Shown here piece by piece: positions 8,724 through 17,765 of a DNA stretch of 64,000 bases. The stretch is from contig JASANZ010002237.1 in NCBI GenBank assembly GCA_030849805.1, forward strand, positions 1 to 64,000, given 5' to 3'. Position numbers and translations under genes: made by a program. The number at the start of each line of letters is the position of its first letter. The stretch's first letter is position 1. The notes beneath the pieces are model-generated. The model saw only the letters and a program-made list of their open reading frames with translations. It did not search any database and was not told the origin of the DNA. The DNA comes from Sergeia podlipaevii (lineage: Eukaryota; Euglenozoa; Kinetoplastea; Trypanosomatida; Trypanosomatidae).

Positions 8724-10577
8724 CTACAGAAAATCACGCCTTAGAAGGTGCTTGCAGACCCACTGGGAGAGCGTCAGAGACGTCATCCTTCGCTCACCAC
8801 CATCGCTGTCACAGGTCCTCCAGCGCGCACGGTCATACAGAGCTTCGACCTCCACCTTCATCCCACAGTCCTGCATGATACGTGCTTCTCTCACCCATAG
8901 CGAGGCCTGGCACTCGCCCCATGACACTGGCCATGTATGTGGAGGAGTAGGCAGTGCTGATAGATGTGCATGAGGTGGCAACTCATTATGGCGCATCGTT
9001 GCCGTAGTCTCATGCAATCGTGGCGGCGCTTGTTGCACACCACTGTAGCCGCTAGCACCCTCGCTCGTAATGCTCTCCTCCGCGTCGTCACCGTTGTGAG
9101 TGTCGTGCGACAAAGTCGATTGTGAAGAAAGCTCAAACTCATGTATAAAATTGCGCAGCATAGCCCTGTCGCGTGCAGTCAGAGGCTGGCATGGAAGCAA
9201 AGAAGGCACGCACTCCGCAAGTGTCTGTCCAGACTGCTGGGAAGAAGATGAAATGGGAGGAGAAGAAGAAGATAAAAGAAAATGCTCACTGCGCAACCCC
9301 AGCCATGAAAGAGTAGGAACTGAACAGTAATGGTAATAACCCTCCTTCCGCGCGCGTCCTCCTCCTCCTCCGCGCTCAGCACTCGCGCCTCCCCTCGCGG
9401 TCCGCTCCTCCGCAGTCCTCGCTCCGGCATCCTTCTCTTCCTTGCCCTCCATGTAGAGTGTGTTGTTTCCACTCTCCTTCTTCTCTGCCTTTCTCCTCCT
9501 CCTCCTCCACCTCTCCACTCCTTGCTCCTTTGCTCTCCGTCGCAGCGGCATGCCACCGTGCTTGTACTGCCACAAAATGGCAATGCCACTGGGGTTGTAG
9601 TCCACAAGGCCCACAACAGGCACGTGGGGGGCAGAATCATGCAGGTTGCGCACCAACGTTCGCGCGCTCACAGTCGGAAAGCCGGCTGAAGTGACCAGCA
9701 CGCACGGCACACGATTAGTCAGACCTTCTTGAACGAGTTTGTGAAAAATTGCATGTTTCTCAACAACAAGAATAAAGCGCGTTTGTGGATACAGAGTGAA
9801 GGCATACGAGGAGCGTGCACTCGCGGAGGCCATGTCCAGAGCAAGAAGAGGCGCCACTGTCAGCTCCTCTGAGAGGGTTGGTATTGGCATTCCTTCCTCC
9901 CACATACCGCCACCACAAAGACCCAAGCCACGGTACGACAGCGTCCCAGCCACTGTGCCGCGTGTACCCGCCACAACCCCCAGAGCCTGACGCGGTACAG
10001 CAAGCGCATCGGCAAGAGCTGCCACAGTTCGGTTCACAATCGTCTGATCCGGCACCTCACGCACGAGGCGGTAATACACATCCCGCTGCGTACTGACAAC
10101 ACCCCGTGAAACATTATCGTAAAGGCACCGCAGCACCAGCAGCTCATTCCGTACCCGAGTGAGATTTTCTAAAGAAATGAAGGAGGACGAGAAGGAGGAG
10201 CGGTGTGCAGTAGGCACCGGTGCTGGTGACCAAATGGAAGAAGAAGAAGAAGGTGAAGAGGCAAAGAAAGAAAACGGCGCTGCTTGGCAATTGCGACTTT
10301 GAAACAAATGCATCTCTGCGTCAGCTACAAGTGTCCTGCTCCCATTCCTCTGTGCCTCGAGAGTAGCCGTGGCATCGGAAGCCACAAAAAGAGAAGGAGG
10401 AGAAGAAGGAAGAGGAAGTAGAATGCTGTGAAGAGTGTACAGAAGAAACAGCTCCATGCGCCGCCTGACTTCTGCCTGTAGTTGATCAGCACGGTTGCAC
10501 TCATACACCATGGGTGAGATAAAGGTTACCAGCGGCGCTGTGCCACTGGCATTGTCGTTGTGTGAGGAGGAACTCAT
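8724..10577 (-). CDS. SPO11: Meiotic recombination protein SPO11 (topoisomerase VI A-like)
   Basis: A 617-residue member of the Spo11/TopoVIA family, which makes programmed DNA double-strand breaks through a tyrosine covalently joined to the 5' end. The winged-helix part (about 137-215) contains S-T-Q-R-D-V-Y-Y-R; by position the second tyrosine, Y169, is the catalytic one. The Toprim part shows the metal-binding glutamate E273 in V-V-E-K-H and a D-Y-N-P-S-G motif at 326-331, with Asn where many relatives have a second Asp. Insertions are large for the family: a Ser-rich stretch at about 95-135 and a strongly basic Arg/Lys/Gly stretch at about 345-415 right after the Toprim motif. The fold seems to resume around residue 418. 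It should act in the nucleus. All main catalytic positions except the second Toprim Asp are present, so it is probably functional. Confidence 0.92.
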   Translation of the reverse strand: MSSSSHNDNASGTAPLVTFISPMVYECNRADQLQAEVRRRMELFLLYTLHSILLPLPSSPPSLFVASDATATLEAQRNGSRTLVADAEMHLFQSRNCQAAPFSFFASSPSSSSSIWSPAPVPTAHRSSFSSSFISLENLTRVRNELLVLRCLYDNVSRGVVSTQRDVYYRLVREVPDQTIVNRTVAALADALAVPRQALGVVAGTRGTVAGTLSYRGLGLCGGGMWEEGMPIPTLSEELTVAPLLALDMASASARSSYAFTLYPQTRFILVVEKHAIFHKLVQEGLTNRVPCVLVTSAGFPTVSARTLVRNLHDSAPHVPVVGLVDYNPSGIAILWQYKHGGMPLRRRAKEQGVERWRRRRRKAEKKESGNNTLYMEGKEEKDAGARTAEERTARGGASAERGGGGGRARKEGYYHYCSVPTLSWLGLRSEHFLLSSSSPPISSSSQQSGQTLAECVPSLLPCQPLTARDRAMLRNFIHEFELSSQSTLSHDTHNGDDAEESITSEGASGYSGVQQAPPRLHETTATMRHNELPPHAHLSALPTPPHTWPVSWGECQASLWVREARIMQDCGMKVEVEALYDRARWRTCDSDGGERRMTSLTLSQWVCKHLLRRDFL

Positions 10578-11097
10578 ATGTGGTCTGCTTCTCTTTCCTT
10601 TTTCTTTTCTTTTTTTTTTTGGAAAGAAAGAGAGAAAAAGGGAAAGAGTAATACGGTAGAAATAAGTGACTAGACTTCACTCGTGCCTCCTGTGCCTCTT
10701 TTGTTTTGTTTTCTTTCCTTTCCTTCTCAGATGATGATCTGTTTCGTTGAACTTTCTTTAATCATAATATTGAAGAGAATCCTGCAGTTTTGCCTACAAT
10801 GTCTGTGTATTTGCTTGCATCTCTGGGTGAGAGAAAGAGAGAGAAAAATGGAGAAATAAATTATTGTCCATTAAGTAAGGCAGAGGGGGGGGAGAGAAGG
10901 AAGAGGGAAGTATAACCCAACTGAGGTGTTGTTTTAGTATATGTTCTACCACAAGTAATTTTTTTTCTTTTTGTTTAACAATCATAAACTTGAGAGATAG
11001 AAGCGGCACATTGCTTTGGAGCAAGTATAAATGGATAAAATAGAGAAGAAGAAAGAAAAAAAAAATGACACTGTCCCCATGGCCGCTACCCTACGTC
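10578..11097. other. Spacer between PPIL4 and SPO11
   Basis: No gene seen. Apart from the SPO11 splice signal it holds mixed AT-rich sequence with purine-rich blocks (10826-10860 and 10883-10912) and probably the PPIL4 3' UTR. Confidence 0.5.
10609..10648 (-). promoter_or_regulatory. Predicted spliced-leader acceptor for SPO11
   Basis: A 28-base minus-strand pyrimidine tract (10648-10621) is followed by an A run and the first AG at 10610-10609, which gives a 5' UTR of about 31 bases before the ATG. Confidence 0.45.
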
Positions 11098-12798
11098 CTA
11101 TGTGCGTGGACGCTTCCGCAACTCTCGCTGTCGCTGTGCCCACAACTTCGACACAGACTGGGAGAAATCCACATGAATGCGGCAGTCATCCACAAGCGCT
11201 CTGTCCATCTTCTGAAAGGCTCGATAGCATGCGTCCACAGTGCTAAACTCAACAAATCCATAGCACAGCGACTGCTTCGTGTGCTTATCATAAACTATCT
11301 CAGCGGAAAGAACCTTGCCAAACTGTGAAAAGCACATGGACAGCCCTTCCGAGGTTGTAGCCGGATTGAGCTTGCACACGAACAGCACATTCTCAGGAGG
11401 TTTGATGTCCCCAGAAGCATCCGCAACGCCATTGAGAAGGTTCAGCATGAGTGAAAGTGTCTCATCGGCCTTCTCCTCATGTAAGCGCACAGCGGCCTGC
11501 CGTCGCTCCTCCAGTGTGCGCGCGCTTACTCCCCTTCGCGCTCCAGCCTCCTCATCGGCGAGATCGTCGTCCGAGCTAAGATAGTCACCGGTAAAGTGCG
11601 CGTTGTACTGAGGAGAAACAAGGCCCGCCAAAGCCTCTGCTTTCTCCCCGCCGCCTCCTCCCTCTTCGCTACCCCTGCTTGGCAGTATCACCAGAGGCTC
11701 CGTGCTGTTGCCGCCGCCTCCTTCCTCAGCTCCCTTGCCTCGACGCTTGTGCGCGGCCATTGCACGTGCCACCGCGCCAGCGATGCGCGTGTTGGCAGCC
11801 ACAACAGCCGAGTGCGGTGCCCAGAAAGCAAAGCAGCCCGCCTCTGTGAGAACAGTCCCTAGTCGATGTCGTTGCTGCTGCTCCGTTGGTGTGAGAGATC
11901 CCTCAAACAAGGAAGAAGAAGAAACAGGCAAAAGAAAACGATCCGTGCCTGCGGTCGGGAGTACGGTCGTGTGCTTGACTCGAACCATGCGTATGGGTCG
12001 TGGCCAGTGTGGGGAGCCCGGTGTAATGCGAGAGGCAGCGCTTCCGCCACAGCCCCTGAGCCCTTCACTGACATCACTGCCAGCGTCTTTCTTGTTAGCC
12101 ATAGAGCTGAGTGGTGCTTTGCGTATCGCATCCACCACCCTCATCCCCTCCCGCACCTCCCCAATGGCCACAAACTGGCCCTCTAAGAAGTCCATGTTTC
12201 TGTCGCTAAGAGTGATACCAAAACGAAAGGCACTCGAGGATAGCGGAGCAGCAGCAGAAGAAGGAGATGGGGATGGAGATGCAACCTCAACAATAAGAAG
12301 TCCTTTACGGCCGAGTGAACCAGTAGCGCTATCCGCAGCGACATTCATGAATTCAGCTTCTGCGCGGTTGCTACCACCTTGCGCCGACATGAAAGCAGCG
12401 GCTTGTGAAGATCGAATCCCCGTGCATAGTCGCCGCTTGCACACTCGCAACTCTACACGCGATGCACTTTCCTGCCTCTCCCTATACCCGCTACTCCTAC
12501 TCGTACTAGTACTGACGCCGCTCATATTTTTCTCATCTGGAGCAATAGCCCAGAAACTGTTGGACTGAAGGGGGGAGCCGAGTTCGGCGTCAAGTAGCGG
12601 GTCCGCGGCGTGAGAAAAGAAAGCAGCAACATCAGGAATCACTTCTGTAATGGTGGCCCCGTTCCAGAGCTTGCAACGACAGAGATTTACGAAATTGGCT
12701 GTCGTCGCAGGTGCATCTGCGCCGAAGAGATCCATCGTGAGGGAGCCTAAAGAGGTCTCAAGCAGCACGCCACTTGTGGCACAACAGCGTAGAGGCAT
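11098..12798 (-). CDS. PPIL4: PPIL4-type cyclophilin with C-terminal RRM
   Basis: 566 residues with the PPIL4 architecture. The N-terminal cyclophilin-like domain (residues 1 to about 270, with Ser-rich insertions) starts with V-L-L-E-T-S-L-G and ends with the F-V-A-I-G-E-V-R-E-G-M segment. After a disordered linker there is an RNA recognition motif (about 468-545) with RNP2-like L-F-V-C-K-L and RNP1-like C-Y-G-F-V-E-F, then the I-H-V-D-F-S-Q-S-V signature typical of PPIL4. The C-terminus is basic (R-K-R-P-R-T), probably a nuclear signal. PPIL4 proteins associate with the spliceosome; in a kinetoplastid that would mean trans-splicing, which is inference. The positions of the cyclophilin catalytic Arg, Phe, Gln and His are substituted, so the domain is probably a binding module and not an isomerase. 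Confidence 0.88.
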   Translation of the reverse strand: MPLRCCATSGVLLETSLGSLTMDLFGADAPATTANFVNLCRCKLWNGATITEVIPDVAAFFSHAADPLLDAELGSPLQSNSFWAIAPDEKNMSGVSTSTSRSSGYRERQESASRVELRVCKRRLCTGIRSSQAAAFMSAQGGSNRAEAEFMNVAADSATGSLGRKGLLIVEVASPSPSPSSAAAPLSSSAFRFGITLSDRNMDFLEGQFVAIGEVREGMRVVDAIRKAPLSSMANKKDAGSDVSEGLRGCGGSAASRITPGSPHWPRPIRMVRVKHTTVLPTAGTDRFLLPVSSSSLFEGSLTPTEQQQRHRLGTVLTEAGCFAFWAPHSAVVAANTRIAGAVARAMAAHKRRGKGAEEGGGGNSTEPLVILPSRGSEEGGGGGEKAEALAGLVSPQYNAHFTGDYLSSDDDLADEEAGARRGVSARTLEERRQAAVRLHEEKADETLSLMLNLLNGVADASGDIKPPENVLFVCKLNPATTSEGLSMCFSQFGKVLSAEIVYDKHTKQSLCYGFVEFSTVDACYRAFQKMDRALVDDCRIHVDFSQSVSKLWAQRQRELRKRPRT

Positions 12799-13257
12799 CT
12801 CAATCTATACTTATCTATCAAATAACACACACAAAAAAAAAAGAAGTAGTAAGGAAAGGAAAACATTCAGAGAATATATATACATATATATATAAAAGTG
12901 GCACAACTATAGAATATTACCAAATTCTCTTTTTCCAAATAGCCATCGGGTGTTGATCGCACTAGACACGCGCTTCCTACGCAGAAGAAGAAAAACTGTA
13001 CGTGCCCGTCAATATGTATGGCATCAGCAAACCGATGAGCAAAATAGAAAGAAAAAGAAAAGCATGATTATGGGTTTTCCATGTTTATTTCGATAAGGAA
13101 AGGCGCAAAGAGAGAGAAAAAAAAGTAGAAACATGTTTCCTCTCCCATTCCTTGAATGATGCTATAGAACAGAAAAATGAATATACAACAGAATTACTCT
13201 CTCTCTCTCTCTCCCATCCATCCATCCTGTTCTTCCAACACGCATATATACAAACAC
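12799..13257. other. Spacer between the divergent RING-box gene and PPIL4
   Basis: No gene seen. Holds the PPIL4 splice signal, a TA-rich patch (about 12876-12895) and a CT repeat on the plus strand (13197-13213), which is probably in the 3' UTR of the RING-box gene. Confidence 0.5.
12815..12863 (-). promoter_or_regulatory. Predicted spliced-leader acceptor for PPIL4
   Basis: A minus-strand pyrimidine-rich stretch (12863-12833) leads to the first AG at 12816-12815. The implied 5' UTR is only about 16 bases. Confidence 0.4.
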
Positions 13258-13548
13258 CTAGACCATTACCCGTTCCATTTCTGACCACGACTTGGCACAA
13301 TGAGGGCAAGTGTTGTTCTTCTTAGCCCATCTGCCAACGCAGTCGGAGTGGAAAACACAGCCGCACGTACCACGTGACGCCGTGCAGTCCTTGCTACAGC
13401 TCGCGACGCAGTTCACGCAGGGCTCGCAGAGGAAGTTTTGGCAAATGCGGCATGGCTTCGACAAACTCCTGTCCTTTAGGGTCTTTAGTCCCACCACATA
13501 GGCCTTCTTGGTGGTGATACAGAAATCATGATCGGCAGCACGGTCCAT
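13258..13548 (-). CDS. Small divergent RING-box (RBX/APC11-like) protein
   Basis: A 96-residue protein made almost entirely of a RING-H2 domain: C-R-I-C at 33-36, a C-x2-C pair at 41-44, further Cys at 47, 51, 55, 62 and 64, the H-x2-C of the H2 core at 67-70, and C-P-H-C at 81-84. Size, order of zinc ligands and the extra cysteine-rich loop fit the RBX/APC11 family, the RING subunits of cullin ligases and the anaphase-promoting complex. The N-terminal Trp-rich strand by which RBX1 enters the cullin is not conserved here (Y-V-V-G-L-K-T-L instead). It may be a diverged RBX or APC11, or a free-standing RING protein. The Met at 13548 is preferred: longer in-frame versions would begin with translated TA repeats and poly-Leu. 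It lies next to a second RING-box gene. Confidence 0.75.
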   Translation of the reverse strand: MDRAADHDFCITTKKAYVVGLKTLKDRSLSKPCRICQNFLCEPCVNCVASCSKDCTASRGTCGCVFHSDCVGRWAKKNNTCPHCAKSWSEMERVMV

Positions 13549-13572
13549 TTCTTCTATATATATATATATATT

Positions 13573-13600
13573 AAAATAAATAAATAAATAAATAAATAAA
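13573..13600. repeat. (AAAT)7 tetranucleotide repeat
   Basis: Seven tandem AAAT-type units follow a TA repeat (13555-13571), immediately upstream of the small RING-box ORF. If the acceptor at 13690-13689 is used, both repeats lie in its 5' UTR. Confidence 0.85.
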
Positions 13601-13895
13601 CAGGAATGATTGTGATTTCTTGACCCTCCTTTCTTTCGTTCTTTCTTTCTTTCGTGTTCCTTCGCCCCCCTATAGGACACTACTAGAGCTGTGCACACAC
13701 AAGGAAGGAAAGTTGTAAAAGTGGGAAGAATAAAATAAAATATAAAAGGACGCACTGGCCCTAAAGAAGCAATACTAATAGTAATAGTAATTATAATGAA
13801 ATGTGCACGCGAATATGTACGTGAGTATTCCTATATATATATATATACTATGTTCAAGTACGATAAAAAAAAAAAGGTTTTAGCACAGAACAAAC

Positions 13896-13919
13896 ATATA
13901 TATATATATATATATATAT
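13896..13919. repeat. (AT)12 microsatellite
   Basis: Twelve perfect AT units in the spacer between the two RING-box genes. Confidence 0.9.
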
Positions 13920-14514
13920 GAAAACAAGGAAAGAAGTGAGAGAGAGAAAGATAAGTACGTAAAAAAAAAAAAAGGAAAAAGAGAGAAATGAAAAGAAAAT
14001 GATAAAAGCACATCCTCTCACACACACACACACACTCACAAGCTTATCGTTTTCCCATCAGGTCAATATGAAAGTTACCATTTTCATATATATATAGTGG
14101 GAGTAGATACGGCTTCATAGCAAATAATATTGATAACAATAATGTGGCAGTAGCAAAATCACAAAAAATAAAAAGATGGATGAAACAAAATAAAATAAAA
14201 GGACCAACTGACAGCAACAAAAAATGGCAATGATGACCCCCCAAAAAAGAGAGGTCCTTAATCTCTTTTCTTTCTCTCTTCTCTACGAGATGAAAAAGCT
14301 AATTCCGTGTTTCGATATCTACGCTCCCAAGTAGCAACGGGAAAAGAGAAAGATAAGAAAAACAGTCAAAAGAAAAAAAACATTCTAAACGTACATATCT
14401 GCACGCAATTTATAAAGCGTCTTCTATTCTCTTTTATATATGTAAAGACACATAAATAAAAATGCGTGAACGTATTAGTTTCCGCATACACTCACGCTCA
14501 TGCTTTGCGCCTCT

Positions 14515-15312
14515 TTACTCGTTTGACGTCAGCTTATACAGCTCCCACCCTCGTCCACATACCGGGCACATATGCCGCTGTATCAACCAACGAGATACAC
14601 AATGATGATGGAATACATGGCCACACACTCCCCACGCCACAACACATCGATCCTCTGTTCCTTGCAACACCCTCCGCTGCTTCTGCTGCTGTTGAGTAAA
14701 GATGGTATGTTGTTGCTGCTGCTGCTGGGATGATGGCGGCGGTGTGATGGAACCCCAACCAGTCGAAGTGAAGGCAGTAGGGGTAGCAGCCCCTCCATTG
14801 CCAACATGACTTCCCTGAGACACTACACCGGCGCCGACCCCATCAATACCAGCTCCAGCACCAGCAGCAGCACCACCGTTGCCACAGCTACCACCTACAC
14901 GTACCTGACAGTCCACACATGCGCTAGCAAGACTGCTTTTACAGATGGCACAAGTTTCGCACTGGGCAGTCCATGACCACACCGCCACCGTATCCCACTG
15001 CTTGGCAGTAACGCGACATGCGTTCGACGGCGACGGCTGTTGGGATGGCGCTGATCGCGTAGAGGAGATGGTGAGCAGTGGGGCAGATGAGCCCCAGTCC
15101 TCAGAAGTCGTGGCGCCGGCCGCTGTGCCCAACAATGACATTGCTATCGGCGGTGCACCTGCACAAGGAGGACGAAGGAGGGAGGGAGTGGGACAAGCCT
15201 GCGCGGTAGCAGCAATACCAATGTCGCAACTTGGATTCTGAGGAGAAGAAGAAGGTAAGACGGAGGGAAGCTTTGAGCTACCCCAGCGTGAAGCGTTACC
15301 TTGATCCGCCAT
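14515..15312 (-). CDS. RBX1: RBX1-like cullin RING subunit with a loop insertion
   Basis: A 265-residue protein. From about residue 105 it has the RBX1 hallmarks in order: the W-D-T-V-A-V-W-S-W strand that inserts into the cullin, C-A-I-C, C-V-D-C, then V-A-W-G-V-C-G-H-V-F-H-H-H-C-V-S-R-W, C-P-V-C and the C-terminal W-E-L-Y. RBX1 is the RING subunit of SCF-type ubiquitin ligases and recruits the E2. About 75 residues (Gly/Ala-rich, then poly-Gln) are inserted between C-V-D-C and the next ligands, inside the loop that binds the third zinc. The N-terminal 100 residues are disordered and Ser/Pro-rich; typical RBX1 is about 108 residues in total. The start at 15312 (M-A-D-Q-G-N) is chosen because the 32 in-frame residues upstream look like translated UTR and the likely acceptor AG at 15413-15412 lies just beyond. 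Confidence 0.88.
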   Translation of the reverse strand: MADQGNASRWGSSKLPSVLPSSSPQNPSCDIGIAATAQACPTPSLLRPPCAGAPPIAMSLLGTAAGATTSEDWGSSAPLLTISSTRSAPSQQPSPSNACRVTAKQWDTVAVWSWTAQCETCAICKSSLASACVDCQVRVGGSCGNGGAAAGAGAGIDGVGAGVVSQGSHVGNGGAATPTAFTSTGWGSITPPPSSQQQQQQHTIFTQQQQKQRRVLQGTEDRCVVAWGVCGHVFHHHCVSRWLIQRHMCPVCGRGWELYKLTSNE

Positions 15313-15941
15313 TCCTCGTCGTGATACACACTTTTGCTTGTTTCTTTCTTTTCTTTGTTTGTCTTTTAACTTTTGACTAAACAAAATTGTAACGTCTCCT
15401 CTTTGCACTTCCTAGTAGTGGTGATAGGGATGATAAAAAGCAGCAACAGCAGCAAAAAAAAAAAAAGAGAAGAGAAGAGTTAAGAAAGATAATACTCAAC
15501 AAACCAAAAGGAAAGTACGCACGGCACAAAAATAAAAATTTAGCAGCCAGTGTGTCTTTTTCTTTCTTTTTTTATGCTTTAGACACACACACACACACAC
15601 GATAAAGTGCAACTGCACTTTTCTCGATGGCATCTGCCAAGTGTGATGTTCAGCGTATGCATATCCCCAAAGAAAGACGCTACGCGCTCATTGCTCTCCT
15701 TCTTTTGTTGATCTTGGTCTTATTTGTAAAGCATAGCGAGAAACACAAAATAAATTAAAAAAATACAAATCGCCCGCATCAGTGAGCAGTAGAGGAGAGA
15801 AGTATGCGAGTCGTACAGATTTTTTTTTCCCCATGGCCCTCTTCTATTTCTATTCCAGCACTTCTATGAAAAAAATAAGATAACAACAACAACAAAAAAT
15901 AAGGAAGCAATAAATATATATATATATAAGTCCTGAATCAA
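15313..15941. other. Spacer between the coiled-coil and RBX1-like genes
   Basis: No gene seen. AT-rich, with a CA repeat near 15584-15600 and a TA repeat near 15914-15927 just downstream of the coiled-coil gene's stop. Confidence 0.5.
15412..15491 (-). promoter_or_regulatory. Predicted spliced-leader acceptor for the RBX1-like gene
   Basis: A minus-strand pyrimidine tract (about 15490-15450) is followed by GC-T-G-C-T-G sequence with no AG until 15413-15412. The predicted 5' UTR is about 100 bases. Confidence 0.35.
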
Positions 15942-17765
15942 TCAGAAGAGAACAGAAGACGGCAATCCTTCAGCAAAACGATCGCCACGTGAGCGCGCCA
16001 GACGCCCGTTTTCTACCTTGAGCTGTTCCATCATCAACGCCTGTGAGCGCTGCTGTCGCGCGTTCTCCTCAACTCTTCCCTCCAGTTCAGTCGTGCGCGT
16101 CTCATAACTGGCAATCTGTCGCTTGTGCGCTGACAAGGCTTCGTTCAGGCGTGCTAGTTGCGTCTGCAATGCATCCCGCTCCCTTTCCGCTGCGTGCAAA
16201 GCAGCTTGGGCCTCGGTGATCGCTCGCTGCGCCTCCTGGTGCTCCCGTCGAAGCCCACTCATCTGCCTCGTTGCCTGCTGCAGCTCTGTGACGCACCTCT
16301 CGCGTGCCATCTTCGCCTCCTCTAGAGCCTGCGACACCTGTGTCTCCATAGATGCCAGCTTGTGGGCATGTTGCTGCTGAGCAGTGCGCAGCGACTCCTG
16401 GGCCTCGAGCAAGGCACGCTTCGACTCTGCTTCACCTGCCTGAAGTCTCTTCCCTTCAGCCTGTTGCTCCTCCGCGGCCAGCTCCTTGCCTCGTATCTCC
16501 AGCTGCAAGCTCTGCACCTTCTCACGCATAGTGTGCAGCTCCTGACTGAGTCGCAGCTTTTCTGACTCTAGCACTGCGTTGCGAGCTTCACAGTCCTCCG
16601 CACGACGCTGCAGCCGGCGAGACTCACGACGCGCCTCCTGCGCCTGCGCATCCTTGTCCCGGCGCACCGTACTAGCCAGTTGCTCATAGCGGAGCACCGC
16701 GTCATCTCTCTGGACTTGTAGAGAAGCCACCTCCGCGCACAATCGCTTCAGCTCCGCCTCCTGTGACATGCGGGCTTGTGAGTCGAGAAGCTCAGTAGTG
16801 GTCTTCAGGTGCGCGTTTGCACCGCTGCCACCACCGTAGCGTTGCGCACTGCCGGCGGGGTTGCTAGGGTCCACGCGAGCAAGTTGTGCGCGCAGCTTCA
16901 GTACCTCCAGCTCTTGCGTGCGGTTGATGTTCTGCAAGTCCTCTATAGCCAGACGATGTCGCTCACTCACCACGCGCAGATGCGCTGCGTGGTTGTCAGA
17001 TGCCTGCCTCAGTGCCTGCACCATCTTGGTGCGCAGCTGCTCAAGGTCTTGGAGCCTGTCCTCGTTGGTCTTGCTCAGCACGCTGAGCTGCACCTTGGTC
17101 ACCTCGCTCACCGCCGTCGACTCCCCCTCCGCCGCAGCGCGTGTATTGAGCTTCGTGCGGGCCAACACAAGCGCCTCCTCTGACGCCGCGAGCTCCGTGC
17201 GAGTCTTTTCTAAGTCCGTCTTGAGTGCGGCCAATTGCTTCTGAGTCCGCTCCGTCTCTAACTTCGTCGTGCTCTCCGCATCCAAGGCACGGGTGAGCTC
17301 CTGACGTACGCGTCCCAGCTCTGTCTGCACCTCGTCAAGCGTAGACTTGGTCTGCTGTACCTCCGCAGAGGCTCGGGATTGCACGTGTTTTGCCAACTCC
17401 TCTGCTACACGCACCGCGTTACTCATGTCGTTGTGCTCTGCGTTGGTCGCCTCCACCCGCGCAAGCAGCTGCGTGTTCTCGCGTGCTAGTCGCTCATTCT
17501 CTTCAGTTTTCTCTTGTATGGTAGCGTCATAGCACTGTAGAAGCGGGATGGCAATGTCGGGGTTGCGCATGCGCTCGCGCATGTGATCTACCTCATTGCA
17601 CGGTAGCTTCAGGAGCTCCTGTATTTGGTTCTGCAAGCGCACATTCCACTCATCGCTGACGCTGAGCCGCTCATGCAGCTTCTCTATCTCCGCCCGCGCA
17701 GCCGCAAGCGCAACCGCAGGTGGTTGAAGCGCAGGAGTAGCGATGGGAGTAGAGCGCTCGCTCAT
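15942..17765 (-). CDS. Long coiled-coil protein
   Basis: 607 residues, nearly all predicted coiled coil by eye: heptad-like Leu/Ala spacing and dense Glu, Gln, Arg and Lys from about residue 20 to 590. There is one clear break near 290-320, where Pro, Gly and Ser cluster (D-P-S-N-P-A-G-S). A less repetitive, probably conserved segment at about 52-85 holds L-P-C-N-E-V and P-D-I-A-I-P-L-L-Q. No motor, kinase or membrane segment is visible. Proteins of this kind in trypanosomatids are often cytoskeletal (basal body, flagellum), but nothing in the sequence proves that here. The start follows the first in-frame Met after an acceptor-like AG at 17890-17889. Confidence 0.8.
   Translation of the reverse strand: MSERSTPIATPALQPPAVALAAARAEIEKLHERLSVSDEWNVRLQNQIQELLKLPCNEVDHMRERMRNPDIAIPLLQCYDATIQEKTEENERLARENTQLLARVEATNAEHNDMSNAVRVAEELAKHVQSRASAEVQQTKSTLDEVQTELGRVRQELTRALDAESTTKLETERTQKQLAALKTDLEKTRTELAASEEALVLARTKLNTRAAAEGESTAVSEVTKVQLSVLSKTNEDRLQDLEQLRTKMVQALRQASDNHAAHLRVVSERHRLAIEDLQNINRTQELEVLKLRAQLARVDPSNPAGSAQRYGGGSGANAHLKTTTELLDSQARMSQEAELKRLCAEVASLQVQRDDAVLRYEQLASTVRRDKDAQAQEARRESRRLQRRAEDCEARNAVLESEKLRLSQELHTMREKVQSLQLEIRGKELAAEEQQAEGKRLQAGEAESKRALLEAQESLRTAQQQHAHKLASMETQVSQALEEAKMARERCVTELQQATRQMSGLRREHQEAQRAITEAQAALHAAERERDALQTQLARLNEALSAHKRQIASYETRTTELEGRVEENARQQRSQALMMEQLKVENGRLARSRGDRFAEGLPSSVLF

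Larger units (their letters stand above)
13549..14514. other. Spacer between the two RING-box genes
   Basis: About 1 kb with no supportable gene. Contains the TA and AAAT repeats, a candidate acceptor AG at 13690-13689 after pyrimidine-rich minus-strand sequence (about 13745-13700), a second TA repeat (13896-13919) and several A runs. The right half is probably RBX1 3' UTR. Confidence 0.5.

Noticed and set aside
12400..12440. tRNA-like T-arm string (TCGAATCCCC)
   Set aside because: It lies inside the PPIL4 coding sequence and no matching stems or anticodon arm surround it.
11702..12568. 288-codon open frame on the plus strand opposite PPIL4
   Set aside because: It mirrors a well-supported PPIL4 gene, has a biased Ala/Ser/Arg composition and no domain; it is a shadow frame.
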